In this document: positions 44,401 through 52,573 of the stretch, one piece after another | Layout of the letters: every line of letters begins with the position of its first letter | Numbering within the stretch: the stretch's first letter is position 1 | NCBI RefSeq assembly: GCF_001642995.1 | Contig: NZ_LOHS01000081.1 | Location: 62,001 to 126,000 of the forward strand | Source of the DNA: Streptomyces jeddahensis | GTDB lineage: Bacteria > Actinomycetota > Actinomycetes > Streptomycetales > Streptomycetaceae | Direction of reading: 5' to 3' | Length of the DNA: 64,000 nucleotides | The notes under the pieces: model-generated | Told to the model about the DNA's origin: nothing | The model's database searches: none | Seen by the model: the letters and a program-made list of their open reading frames with translations, nothing else | Program-made: the position numbers and the translations under genes

Positions 44401-47400
44401 ACCAACACCACCACCTCGGTGTGGAAGGCCGCCGACCAGGTGCTGTCCTACACCTGGTCGCTGCCGGACGGCACGGACGCCACCACCGGCGGCAACCAGC
44501 TCGAGACCGCCCTGCCCGAGGACCTCTACCCGGGTGAGACGGTCACCGTGAAGGCGCAGCTCAAGGCGCCCATCAACAGCGACTCCGGCAACAAGCGGCT
44601 CGACTACGTCCTCAAGTGGGACCTGCGCGACAAGACCGCGGGCACCTGGCTGTCGGCCACCGAGAACATCCCGCCGCTCGCCCAGAACGTCCGCGTCGAG
44701 GACCCGACCTCCGACCAGCTCGGCCTGGAGAAGTTCTACTCGTACGCGGGCAAGAACACGGGTGCGGGTTCGACGCTGATGACGAACCTGTACGCGGGCA
44801 ACTCCGTCTGGCAGTACAACGCCTTCTCCAACCCCGGCCGCGGCCTGTCGACCTTCGTCCGCTTCGCGTACAACTCGCAGGACACCTCGGACACCGTCCT
44901 CGGCCACGGCTGGTCGGCCCAGGCCGCGATGCCGCTGCGGCTCGGCGCGGCCCTGGACTTCCACCCCAACCCCAACCCGACCGAGGTGACGCTGCCCGAC
45001 GGTGATGGCACCGCGCACGTCTTCCGCAAGCAGGACGACGGGACCTGGAAGGCCCCGGCCGGTGTGCACTACCTGCTGCAGCAGGGCTCCGGCGTGGACT
45101 GCACCCCGGACAAGGACGGCGACCCGAAGGCCTGGTCGCTGACGCGCCCGGACCGCACCCAGTTCTTCTTCGACTGCGACGGCTACCTCACGTCGATCAC
45201 CGACAAGAACGGCAACACGCAGACGTACACGTACGAGGAGCGCAAGTCCAACAACAAGCCGGTCAAGTTCCTGCGGTACATCACCGACCCGGCCGGGCGT
45301 CAGACCCTGACGGTGGACTACTACGCCAAGGGCGACTCGTACGCGTACATCAACGACGCCGGCACGAAGGTCACCGGCACCAACCTCACCAGCCCGAAGA
45401 TCATCGACCACGTCAAGTCGATGACCGACATCTCGGGCCGCAAGCTCGAGTTCGTCTACAGCGACAAGGGTCTGCTGGGTGAGCTGACCGACGGCGCGGG
45501 CTCGTCCCAGCCGAAGGTCTTCACGTTCACCTACGACGCCACGCAGGGCAACAAGAACGCCAAGCTGGTCAAGGTCACCGACCCGCGCTCCAACTCCACC
45601 TCGCTCGACTACTACTACCCGAGCGAGGGCGACGACCCGAAGTTCCACTGGAACACGCAGACCATCACCGACCGTCTCGGCGGCGACACCGGCTACGTCT
45701 ACCGGGACACGGACGGCACCGCGGGCTCGTTCATCGAGACGAAGGTGACGGACGCGGAGAACCACACGACGACCCAGCTGCTGGACGGCTACGGCCGCTC
45801 CACGCAGATCACCAACGCCAAGTCCGAGACGACCAAGCTGAACTGGGACGCGGACAACAACGTCACGCGCCTGGAGGAGGCCAACGGGGCCGTCACCACC
45901 TGGGTCTACGACCAGAAGACCGGCTACCCGCTGGAGCAGAAGGACGCCGAGGCCAACAAGAACGGCACCGCAGCCCAGACCTTCACCTACTCCTACGGCC
46001 TCAACGGCCACATCGCGGACCTCTTCCAGAAGAAGTCCCCGGAGGGCCGCACCTGGCAGTTCGGCTACGACAGCCGGGGCAACCTGACCTCGGTGGCGGA
46101 CCCGAAGGGCGTGGCGTCCGCGACCGAGGGCGACTACACGTCGCGCACGGAGTACGACGCGTACGGCCAGGTGACGAAGGCGATCGACGCCAACGGTCAC
46201 GCCACCGGCTACAGCGGCTTCCAGCCCAGCGGTTACCCGGCGACCATCACCGACGCGCTGAACAACCTGTCGAAGTTCGAGTACGACGTGCGCGGCAATG
46301 TCACCAAGGTGACGAACGCCAAGGACGCGCAGGTCACCCAGACCTACGACGTCTTCGGCCGGCCGCTGGAGAAGAAGGAGCCGAAGGACCAGGCGGGCGG
46401 CGAGTTCATCACCACGCCGGCGCCTGTGTACGACGCCAACGACAACATCACCAGGGCCACCGCACCCAACGGAGCCGTGTCGACATCGGTGTACGACAAG
46501 GCGGACCAGCTCGTCGAGTCGACGATGCCCGGTGACGAGGCGACTGACCCCGCCCGCAAGACCACCACGACGTACGACAAGGTCGGCAATGTCCTGACGA
46601 TCATCGAGCCGAAGGGCAACGAGACCGCCACGGTCGGCGACTACACCACGACCACCACGTACGACGCGATCTACCAGCCCATCGAGGTCAAGGACGCGAA
46701 CGGCGGCAAGGTCTCCACGTCGTACGACAACGTCGGCAACGTGATCAAGGTGGTCGACCCCCGCAAGAACGCCTCCGCGGCCCCGGACGACTACACCACC
46801 AAGTACGAGTACGACCTGAACCACCGGGTCGTGAAGACAATCGACGCCATCGGCAAGTTCACCTCCGCCCGCTACGACAAGGACGGGCTGACCGTCGGTC
46901 AGACGGACGCCGAGGGCAATGAGGCGCTCGCCACGTACGACGAGCGCGGCGCACTCGTCGAGTCCAAGCTCCCGGTGAGCAAGGACGGCTCCGGGAACAT
47001 CACCTACCGGACCACCAAGTATGAGTACGACCAGGTCGGCAACCGGACGAAGACGATCACCCCGCGCGGTGTCGCCACCACCGACGACACCACGGACTAC
47101 ACGGCGGAGACCGTCTACGACGAGCTGAACCGGGTGAAGGAGGAGCGCTCGCCCTTCGAGAAGGACGACGCTCGCTACAACACCCCCGACTCGACGTTCT
47201 ACTTCTACGACGAGGTCGGCAACCTCAGCTCGGTGTCCGCGCCGCCGTCGGACGGCCAGACCGTCCGCAACGTCACCGAGTACACCTACTACGACAACGG
47301 CTGGACGAGGACTGCGAAGGACCCGTGGGACATCACCACGTCCTACGACTACAACCAACTCGGCCAGCAGACGAAGAACACCCTCACCTCGGCCGGTGGC

Positions 47401-50400
47401 TCCCAGCAGCGCACCATGACCTGGGACTACTACCAGTCGGGTAACCAGAAGGCCCGCTCCGACGACGGTGTCCCCGTCGGCAAGCAGGTCGTCCTGGTCG
47501 ACAGCTCGGACTTCAACAACACCGCGATCCAGGGCAACTGGTCGCGTACGCAGGCCGAGCAGCAGTACGGCTATGACACCTACTCGCATCCGGCGGGCAC
47601 CGGCGCCGATAAGTTCGTCTGGCAGCTCAACATCCCGCAGGACGGCACGTACGAGGTCTTCGTACGTCACCCGAAGATGACGGGCGCGGCGAGCGACGCC
47701 AAGTTCACGGTCGACCACAACGGCGGCAGCGTCACCAAGACGGTCGACCAGACCCAGAACACCGGCAACTGGATCTCGCTGGGCAGCTACTCCTTCGTCG
47801 AGGACGGCCCCCAGAAGGTCAGCCTCACCGATCAGGCCAACGGCACCGTCGTCGCTGACGCGGTGAAGCTTGTCCGCTCCAACACGGGTGAGACTGACAA
47901 CGAGAAGAAGGACTTCACCTACAAGTACGACGCCAACGGCGCGATGGTGGAGGTCAAGGACAACTCGTCGGGCGCCAAGACGGACACATATCGGATCGCC
48001 TACGACGGCCTCAACCGGATCTCCAAGGTCGAGGAAATCGCGTCCGGCACGGTGAAGAACACCACCGCGCTGACCTACAACGAGAACGGCAACCCCGTCA
48101 CGTCGACCCATGACCTGACGTGGTCCAAGATCGAGTACGACGAGCGTGACCTGGTTTCCAAGGTCACCAACGCGGACTCACCGACAGCCGGCAACCAGCA
48201 GATCACCACGCTGGCGTACACGGCCCGCGGGCAGTTGCTGAAGCAGACCAAGCCCAACGGCAACACGCTCGACATGACGTACTACCTCGACGGGTCGGTC
48301 AAGCAGTCCGTCGAGAAGACGTCCAGCGGCACGGTGGTGGCGCAGCACGACCTGGAGTACTCGCTCAACGGCCACCGCTCCAAGGACGTGCTGAAGCTGA
48401 TGAACGCCGACGACAACTCGGCGTACATCAACAACACGTACACCTTCGACTACGACCCGCAGGACCGCATCACCAACGTCACCAAGAGCGGTGACTCCCC
48501 GGCCACCGAGTCCTACGTCTACGACCGCAACAGCAACGTCATAGAACAGACGGTCGACAACATCCGTACGACCATGCGCTATGACCGCAACCGGCTGCTG
48601 TCGGCGAGCGCAGACGGCGTCTCCTCCACCTACAACTACGACCCGCTCGGCCGACTCGATACCGTCAGCATCGGCGGCAAGACCTCGCAGAAGTACTACT
48701 ACGACGGCTTCGACCGCACCGTGAAGGTCCGGGCCGGCTCCGGTACGGCCGCGGTGACCACGTCGTACGTCTTCGACCCCTTCGACCGGACGGTTTCCCA
48801 GACAGCGTCCGGGAGCGAGTCCAAGACCACCGCGTTCACCTACCTCGGCCTGGACAACCAGGTTCTGCGTGAGGAACTGAACGGCAAGCCCGACAAGTCG
48901 TACCAGTACCTGCCCTCCGGCCAGCAGGCCACTCAGATCAAGCACAAGGACGACGGCAGCAAGGAGTACTCGCAGTACACGAACAGCCCGCGCGGTGACA
49001 TCGAAGCGATCACCAAGGAGGACGGCAAGACCCGGGCCACCTACGGCTACACCGCATACGGCAAGGACGACGAGTCGCAGTTCACCGGTGCTGACAAGCC
49101 GGACGCAGCGAATCCCGACAAGGAGTCGTACAACGCCTTCCGCTTCAACGCGTCCCGCTGGGACGGGGCGTCCGGCACCTACGACATGGGATTCCGCAAC
49201 TACGACCCGGGCCTGAACCGCTTCCTGACCCGTGACCTGTACGGCGGCGCACTCGCGGATATGTCACTGGCCACGGATCCCTTCACCGGCAACCGCTACG
49301 CCTTCGCCGGCGGCAACCCGATCAGCTTCGTGGAGTTGGACGGCCACCTGTTCGGCCTGTCGCTCTCCGACATCGGTCATGCCGCACTCGACGTCGTCGG
49401 CATGGTTCCGGTCGTGGGCGAGGTCGCGGACGTCGCCAACGGCATCTGGTACGCGGCGGAGGGCAACTACGCCGATGCCGCGCTCTCCATGGCCTCGGCC
49501 ATTCCGCTCGTCGGTTACGGAGCCACGGCGGTCAAGGCGGGCAAGTACGCCAAGAAGGGTGTCGACGCCCTCGACACCGCCAATGACGTGCGAAAGGCGG
49601 AGAACAAGGCCGAGGCGGCCGCGGATGCGGGCAATACCGCTCGCAAGACCGATCCCGAAACGCCCGGTGGCCCCAAGAACGGGACCAAGGAGCCGGAAGC
49701 GCCCAAGTGCACGAACAGTTTCGTGCCCGGAACCCGGGTGGTGATGGCCGACGGCTCGACCAAGGCCATCGAGGAGCTGCGCGAGGGTGACCACGTCCTG
49801 GCCACGGACGTCGAGTCCGGTGACACCCGAGGCCGCGAGGTGATCGACACCTTCAGCAGCAAGGGCGGCAAGGACCTCGTGACGCTCACCGTCGACGTCG
49901 ACGGCCGTGACGGGGACAGAACCGCCAAGATCACCTCCACCGAGGCGCACACCTACTGGCTCCCTGATGCCGGCCGGTGGGTCGAAGCGGGCGACCTCGA
50001 CCCCGGCGCCTGGCTCCGCACGTCGAGCGGTACGTGGGTCCAGATCACCGCCGTCGACCACCAGCACCGCACTGAGCGTGTCCACAACCTCACCGTCGCC
50101 AGCGTTCACACGTACTACGTGGTGGCCGGCGGGGAGACCCTTCTCGTCCACAACGCGAACTGCGAACCGGTCGAGATCACGGTCCGGTACCAGGAGGGGA
50201 TGTCGCGGACGGAGTTCGCCAAGAAAGCCGCGGCGCTGCAGAAGCTGAGCGACGAAGGCAAGCTGTTCAAGGCCCCCAACCCGGTCGCCCGCAATTCCGC
50301 TGTCACCAAGAACTACAAGGGTGACCTGATCCGGCGGGTGTACGACCAGTACGGGGGGACGAACCCCGCCTTCGCCGACAAGCTGAAGGACAGGATCCTC

Positions 50401-50574
50401 AACCGCATGGACCCTGACCACGTGCACGAGCTCCAACTGGGCGGCCCGGACACCGCTGGTAACCTCAAGATGCTGGACCGCTTCACCAACTGGCACATAG
50501 GTACCCAGCAGATCTGGCCCCAGATCAAGAATCTGGACGACTACACGCCGATCAAGATCAATATCGAATGGTAG
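41449..50574 (+). CDS. WapA/Rhs-like polymorphic toxin with Hint and HNH-like nuclease tip
   Basis: 3041 residues, secreted. Sec signal peptide (cleavage AFA-AP near 31). DNRLRE adhesion-type domain about 326-645, interrupted by a golvesin-like domain (about 455-575); a fibronectin-like part; a second DNRLRE domain about 762-955; an Ig-like part to about 1085; then the Rhs shell with YD repeats about 1090-2500, itself holding a second golvesin-like domain (about 2014-2148). The Rhs core ends with YDPGLNRFLTRD near 2600. A hydrophobic pretoxin region (about 2634-2705) precedes a Hint domain starting at Cys2754 (CTNSFVPGTRVVMADG) and ending VHN at 2902. The released tip (2905-3041) carries DPDHVHELQLGG (His2991), NLKMLD and NWHIG, resembling HNH/beta-beta-alpha-metal nucleases. 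Confidence 0.93.
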   Translation: MYGFGPRVRRVLATTGMVSVLAAGLPQPAFAAPADGKALLGGIKDWLGVDDDEQEPAKPPELSDAGVPSNEHLPRGSVRPKPKRVKELKDRRTPSARYWQLSDGRIQSEVSSVPTHYEAGKDWKPIDTAVRGTERDGYRYANTTNLAKTYFGERPGELVRFELDKGHWVVIGLKGAADKKLSPKTEGDTVIYEDALSEGADLTYTVGHGTVKEGIVLDGPPKGTPSYAFTLTTKGLTAKRLKSGAIALYTDASGPNRPDLVIPAPFMTDAKKKADSPYGTAGTDAVRQTLKASGRDGSYELTLRPDAKWLASDKRSYPVVIDPTISISPTVSQSQDVMISSDGPTSNYDGVWRLSVGNTSTGSSRALLKFPLGSVPAGTKLDSADLRLYYDQTHTVSDTEVLLEAHRATQAWDETTATWNSASGITGELSGTSVLVDDRDSGTTAAKGAWPASTNTAYTQYAVNQDYLYNKDLLPGDTYTWQPNLPEDGDYRVDVHYVPASDRATNAPYTVTYNGGSKTYTVDQSSGTGGQWKTLGTHPFKAGTAGKVVLGDGPASTSTAVLADAVRLTKGGVAVKEPNKSNTWNSFSVTKTVQSWIDGTNPNHGFVIKAADERSTAPKGGPRYEAAEYAYKGEVANYPRLVLTYGRPGVTLDAPQVIHATGAELDWSAYNDPSADLGDDIVEYQVHRSVYQTFTPSPQTLVAPVAKDKTSFTDTTATPTPADSADSFGNVFYYMVAVKTRDGQVIPAATQIVKLPKAGRTTLVLQSGQADTTLSSAQPTTGHDTLSDAGLNRNWLSVGNNSSTYGTTRALLKFPGVSAIPANSRVTEAQLDLWGFTTTTGTPGAIYEARGLTRDFDETTASWNNSATGTAWTTAGGDMDAAVADTVGTVTNDPARQSWYLTSLAQSWVSDPAKNKGVAIRLKDESAAGPQERTIFLSSEAEEPQLRPQLVVTYIDKSTDSTYFAPDTPARMIPGDQYTVDVTLTNTTTSVWKAADQVLSYTWSLPDGTDATTGGNQLETALPEDLYPGETVTVKAQLKAPINSDSGNKRLDYVLKWDLRDKTAGTWLSATENIPPLAQNVRVEDPTSDQLGLEKFYSYAGKNTGAGSTLMTNLYAGNSVWQYNAFSNPGRGLSTFVRFAYNSQDTSDTVLGHGWSAQAAMPLRLGAALDFHPNPNPTEVTLPDGDGTAHVFRKQDDGTWKAPAGVHYLLQQGSGVDCTPDKDGDPKAWSLTRPDRTQFFFDCDGYLTSITDKNGNTQTYTYEERKSNNKPVKFLRYITDPAGRQTLTVDYYAKGDSYAYINDAGTKVTGTNLTSPKIIDHVKSMTDISGRKLEFVYSDKGLLGELTDGAGSSQPKVFTFTYDATQGNKNAKLVKVTDPRSNSTSLDYYYPSEGDDPKFHWNTQTITDRLGGDTGYVYRDTDGTAGSFIETKVTDAENHTTTQLLDGYGRSTQITNAKSETTKLNWDADNNVTRLEEANGAVTTWVYDQKTGYPLEQKDAEANKNGTAAQTFTYSYGLNGHIADLFQKKSPEGRTWQFGYDSRGNLTSVADPKGVASATEGDYTSRTEYDAYGQVTKAIDANGHATGYSGFQPSGYPATITDALNNLSKFEYDVRGNVTKVTNAKDAQVTQTYDVFGRPLEKKEPKDQAGGEFITTPAPVYDANDNITRATAPNGAVSTSVYDKADQLVESTMPGDEATDPARKTTTTYDKVGNVLTIIEPKGNETATVGDYTTTTTYDAIYQPIEVKDANGGKVSTSYDNVGNVIKVVDPRKNASAAPDDYTTKYEYDLNHRVVKTIDAIGKFTSARYDKDGLTVGQTDAEGNEALATYDERGALVESKLPVSKDGSGNITYRTTKYEYDQVGNRTKTITPRGVATTDDTTDYTAETVYDELNRVKEERSPFEKDDARYNTPDSTFYFYDEVGNLSSVSAPPSDGQTVRNVTEYTYYDNGWTRTAKDPWDITTSYDYNQLGQQTKNTLTSAGGSQQRTMTWDYYQSGNQKARSDDGVPVGKQVVLVDSSDFNNTAIQGNWSRTQAEQQYGYDTYSHPAGTGADKFVWQLNIPQDGTYEVFVRHPKMTGAASDAKFTVDHNGGSVTKTVDQTQNTGNWISLGSYSFVEDGPQKVSLTDQANGTVVADAVKLVRSNTGETDNEKKDFTYKYDANGAMVEVKDNSSGAKTDTYRIAYDGLNRISKVEEIASGTVKNTTALTYNENGNPVTSTHDLTWSKIEYDERDLVSKVTNADSPTAGNQQITTLAYTARGQLLKQTKPNGNTLDMTYYLDGSVKQSVEKTSSGTVVAQHDLEYSLNGHRSKDVLKLMNADDNSAYINNTYTFDYDPQDRITNVTKSGDSPATESYVYDRNSNVIEQTVDNIRTTMRYDRNRLLSASADGVSSTYNYDPLGRLDTVSIGGKTSQKYYYDGFDRTVKVRAGSGTAAVTTSYVFDPFDRTVSQTASGSESKTTAFTYLGLDNQVLREELNGKPDKSYQYLPSGQQATQIKHKDDGSKEYSQYTNSPRGDIEAITKEDGKTRATYGYTAYGKDDESQFTGADKPDAANPDKESYNAFRFNASRWDGASGTYDMGFRNYDPGLNRFLTRDLYGGALADMSLATDPFTGNRYAFAGGNPISFVELDGHLFGLSLSDIGHAALDVVGMVPVVGEVADVANGIWYAAEGNYADAALSMASAIPLVGYGATAVKAGKYAKKGVDALDTANDVRKAENKAEAAADAGNTARKTDPETPGGPKNGTKEPEAPKCTNSFVPGTRVVMADGSTKAIEELREGDHVLATDVESGDTRGREVIDTFSSKGGKDLVTLTVDVDGRDGDRTAKITSTEAHTYWLPDAGRWVEAGDLDPGAWLRTSSGTWVQITAVDHQHRTERVHNLTVASVHTYYVVAGGETLLVHNANCEPVEITVRYQEGMSRTEFAKKAAALQKLSDEGKLFKAPNPVARNSAVTKNYKGDLIRRVYDQYGGTNPAFADKLKDRILNRMDPDHVHELQLGGPDTAGNLKMLDRFTNWHIGTQQIWPQIKNLDDYTPIKINIEW

Positions 50575-50581
50575 GTGCGTT

Positions 50582-51106
50582 GTGACTGCCGAACTTCAGC
50601 GGGTGGTGGATGAGTTGCGCGCCGCGATGAGCGGTCAAAGCGAGTGGCGCATGATGAATTCGCTGCCCGCTGGGGCTCGGCGGGACGAGCTGGGCAGCGC
50701 GCTGCCCGCCTCGTACCGTGAGTTCCTCGAGGTCGTGAACGGCGCCACGTGCGGTGACGTGACCGTCTTCGGAGTCCCCACGGTGGACGGTATGCAGTTC
50801 CATGCCGATCCGGTTCCCGGAGCGGCGGTCGTCCTGGGCCGCGACGAGTGGTTCTGTTGCGGTGTCATCGCGGATGAACCGTTCTTCGTGAACCGTGCGA
50901 CCGGGGAGGTCTGGTACTTCCCGGACACCGGGGTCCAGTGGTGGATGTCCTCCTCCTTCGAGAGGGCCGCGGACGACTTCACCTCGTTCTTCCTGCGGTG
51001 GGTGGCGGGGCCTGAGTATGTGCGCCTCTCCGCGACTGGGCGGGACGACCAGTGGGCCGACCTGCTCAGCCATGTGGGACGGCTGGAGCAAGGCCCCGCC
51101 GAGTGA
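50582..51106 (+). CDS. SMI1/KNR4 (SUKH) family immunity protein
   Basis: 174 residues. SUKH fold marks: LPASYREFLEVVNGATCGDVTVFGV (about 40-64) and FFVNRATGEVWYFPDTG. SUKH proteins are the commonest immunity proteins of nuclease polymorphic toxins and bind the toxin in the cytosol. Its GTG lies 7 nt after the Rhs stop, so it is the expected cognate antidote. A hairpin follows at 51166. Confidence 0.85.
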   Translation: MTAELQRVVDELRAAMSGQSEWRMMNSLPAGARRDELGSALPASYREFLEVVNGATCGDVTVFGVPTVDGMQFHADPVPGAAVVLGRDEWFCCGVIADEPFFVNRATGEVWYFPDTGVQWWMSSSFERAADDFTSFFLRWVAGPEYVRLSATGRDDQWADLLSHVGRLEQGPAE

Positions 51107-51165
51107 ACGGCGAGGAGGTCGAGCTTGACGCCATCTGACGTCGGGCAGGTGATGTGACGCACGGC

Positions 51166-51212
51166 AGAGGGGTGCTCCAGCCGGCAAGCCAGTCGGGCCG
51201 GGGCACCCCTCT
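51166..51212 (+). terminator. Terminator after the toxin-immunity pair
   Basis: AGAGGGGTGC (51166-51175) pairs with GCACCCCTCT (51203-51212), with partial further pairing inside. The remaining gap to 51434 is A/T-richer than its surroundings and holds TTGACG repeats and a small GCCACC/GGTGGC hairpin near 51398-51416, but no gene. Confidence 0.75.
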
Positions 51213-51421
51213 TCACGTGTCTGTCTTGGTGCATTTTCCAGGCATGCCATGGAAAGGCGCCTATTACCGTTGGGATGGCGGGGCGCCCCCAGGGATTTGA
51301 CGCCCTTGACGCACCAGGGTGTACAAACCTCAATTCTGGCCACCGAGTCCATGGGTGAGGCGGATCGGCATGTGCTCGAACCCGTCCGGGTATCGCGCCA
51401 CCTTTCTTCGGTGGCTCCCGG

Positions 51422-51427
51422 TAGAGT
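51422..51427 (+). promoter_or_regulatory. -10 element for a leaderless immunity-type gene
   Basis: TAGAGT lies 7 nt before the ATG at 51435, which has no SD. This places transcription start at or next to the start codon and gives the second immunity-type gene its own promoter, separate from the toxin. Confidence 0.45.
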
Positions 51428-51434
51428 CCGTGCC

Positions 51435-51890
51435 ATGATTCTCGAAGTAATTCCACCAGAGCGGGTAGGGCCAGTCAGGATAGGTATGAGCATTGATGAC
51501 GCGGAGGTCGCGCTGCGTCACATCGAGGGCTTCCGCACCCCGGGGAATTCCGAGGTTCCCACCCGAGGGGTAGCGCACTACACAAGCCGTCTTTCCGTCC
51601 AGGCATATACCGGGACTGGCGGCATCGTCAATGCCATTGAGGTCTTCCGACCGGATTCTTCGGTCTCTGTTCAATATGAGGGAATTGATCTCTTCTCCCT
51701 TCCGGCGTCAGAGGTCATCGCCCTGCTCCGCAGCCGGACTGCGATCGAAGTGGAGGAGCGCGGCAGCTCCGTGACAGCTCCGGATCTGCTGCTGGCGTTG
51801 TGGCGCCCCTTCGCGGCAGACAGTGTGAGCGACGCCCAGGGGTACTACTTCCAGTCCGCTCTCATTGCGGAACCCGGCTATTACGACTGA
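51435..51890 (+). CDS. Immunity-type protein of unrecognised family
   Basis: 151 residues: ERVGPVRIGMSIDDAEVALRHI at the start, an SVQYEGIDLFSLPASEVIALLRSRTAIEVEE block, and a C-terminal half that fits a small alpha/beta domain ('GP..iGMs..ea'). I cannot name a family. The coding DNA is visibly lower in GC than the neighbours, pointing to recent acquisition. Its position between two known immunity types suggests an orphan antidote. Confidence 0.6.
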   Translation: MILEVIPPERVGPVRIGMSIDDAEVALRHIEGFRTPGNSEVPTRGVAHYTSRLSVQAYTGTGGIVNAIEVFRPDSSVSVQYEGIDLFSLPASEVIALLRSRTAIEVEERGSSVTAPDLLLALWRPFAADSVSDAQGYYFQSALIAEPGYYD

Positions 51891-51903
51891 TAAAGGCCCG
51901 CGC

Positions 51904-52536
51904 ATGCTCGAGAAGTTCCTGACCCGGTACCGCGTGACGGACCGGCTTCCGGCGGAGCCGGCGGACGCAGCAGCAGGACCCGTGCCGGAGGCGGTGGGCG
52001 AACTCTTCGCCGCCCTGTCCGGTGCCTCCGTCGAGCACGGTCTGTACCGCGTCCACACACCGCGCACCGCCGCGGCGGCCAACGCCGTCTGCGGGCGGCT
52101 GCTCCGCGGGTTCGAACAGCGCATGTACTGCTTCGGCTTCGACTGGCTCGGCCGCAATCTCGCCGTCGACCTGGCGACTGGTGAACCCGCCGACCCTCAT
52201 GTCGTCCTGGTGGAGCCGGGTGCGGGAGAGCTGATGGAGAGCGGCATCGGCCTGCACCCCTTCCACGACGAGGTCCTCGTCACGGACACCTCGCCGCTGG
52301 CCGCGGACTTCTTCGACCAGTGGCGGGCCACCCAGCCCGGCTTCGAACGGCTCGCGTTCGACGAGTGCGTCGGCTACAAGGTGCCCCTGTTCCTGGGAGG
52401 GGAGGACGAGGTCCACAACCTGGAACGGGTGCCGTACGACGTGTACTGGGACCTGTGCGTCCAGCTCAGGACCGGCACCCGGCGCATGACGCCCGGCACG
52501 ACGATCGGCCGCATCGTCGTCGATGAGGAGGGCTGA
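51904..52536 (+). CDS. Tdi1-like (DUF1851) immunity-type protein
   Basis: 210 residues. The C-terminal half shows the T6SS-immunity Tdi1 C-terminal / DUF1851 pattern: GIGLHPFHDEVLVTDTSPLA, FFDQWRATQPGFERL, ECVGYKVPLFLGGEDEVHNLE and VYWDLCVQLR. Family members protect against Tde-type DNases; here it probably serves as an extra antidote beside the Rhs toxin. ATG at 51904, with AAAGG upstream, 13 nt after the preceding gene; likely cotranscribed with it. Confidence 0.78.
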   Translation: MLEKFLTRYRVTDRLPAEPADAAAGPVPEAVGELFAALSGASVEHGLYRVHTPRTAAAANAVCGRLLRGFEQRMYCFGFDWLGRNLAVDLATGEPADPHVVLVEPGAGELMESGIGLHPFHDEVLVTDTSPLAADFFDQWRATQPGFERLAFDECVGYKVPLFLGGEDEVHNLERVPYDVYWDLCVQLRTGTRRMTPGTTIGRIVVDEEG

Positions 52537-52573
52537 GACCGGTACTTCGGGAGGACAGGCGTGACGCCGGTCC

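Noticed and set aside
42274..48111. Very long open frame antisense to the Rhs toxin gene
   Set aside because: It is the mirror of a GC-rich coding frame: Val/Arg/Gly-rich, no family motif, no ribosome-binding site. The plus strand has clear Rhs features over the same span.
45200..48700. CRISPR-like or other DNA repeat array
   Set aside because: The periodicity is protein-level YD repeats of the Rhs shell; there are no constant repeats with variable spacers.
41449..50574. True protein-splicing intein within the Rhs protein
   Set aside because: The Hint domain lies near the C-terminus after a pretoxin region and its HN is followed by Ala-Asn-Cys, not directly by a Cys/Ser/Thr extein residue; autocleavage to release the toxin is the better reading.
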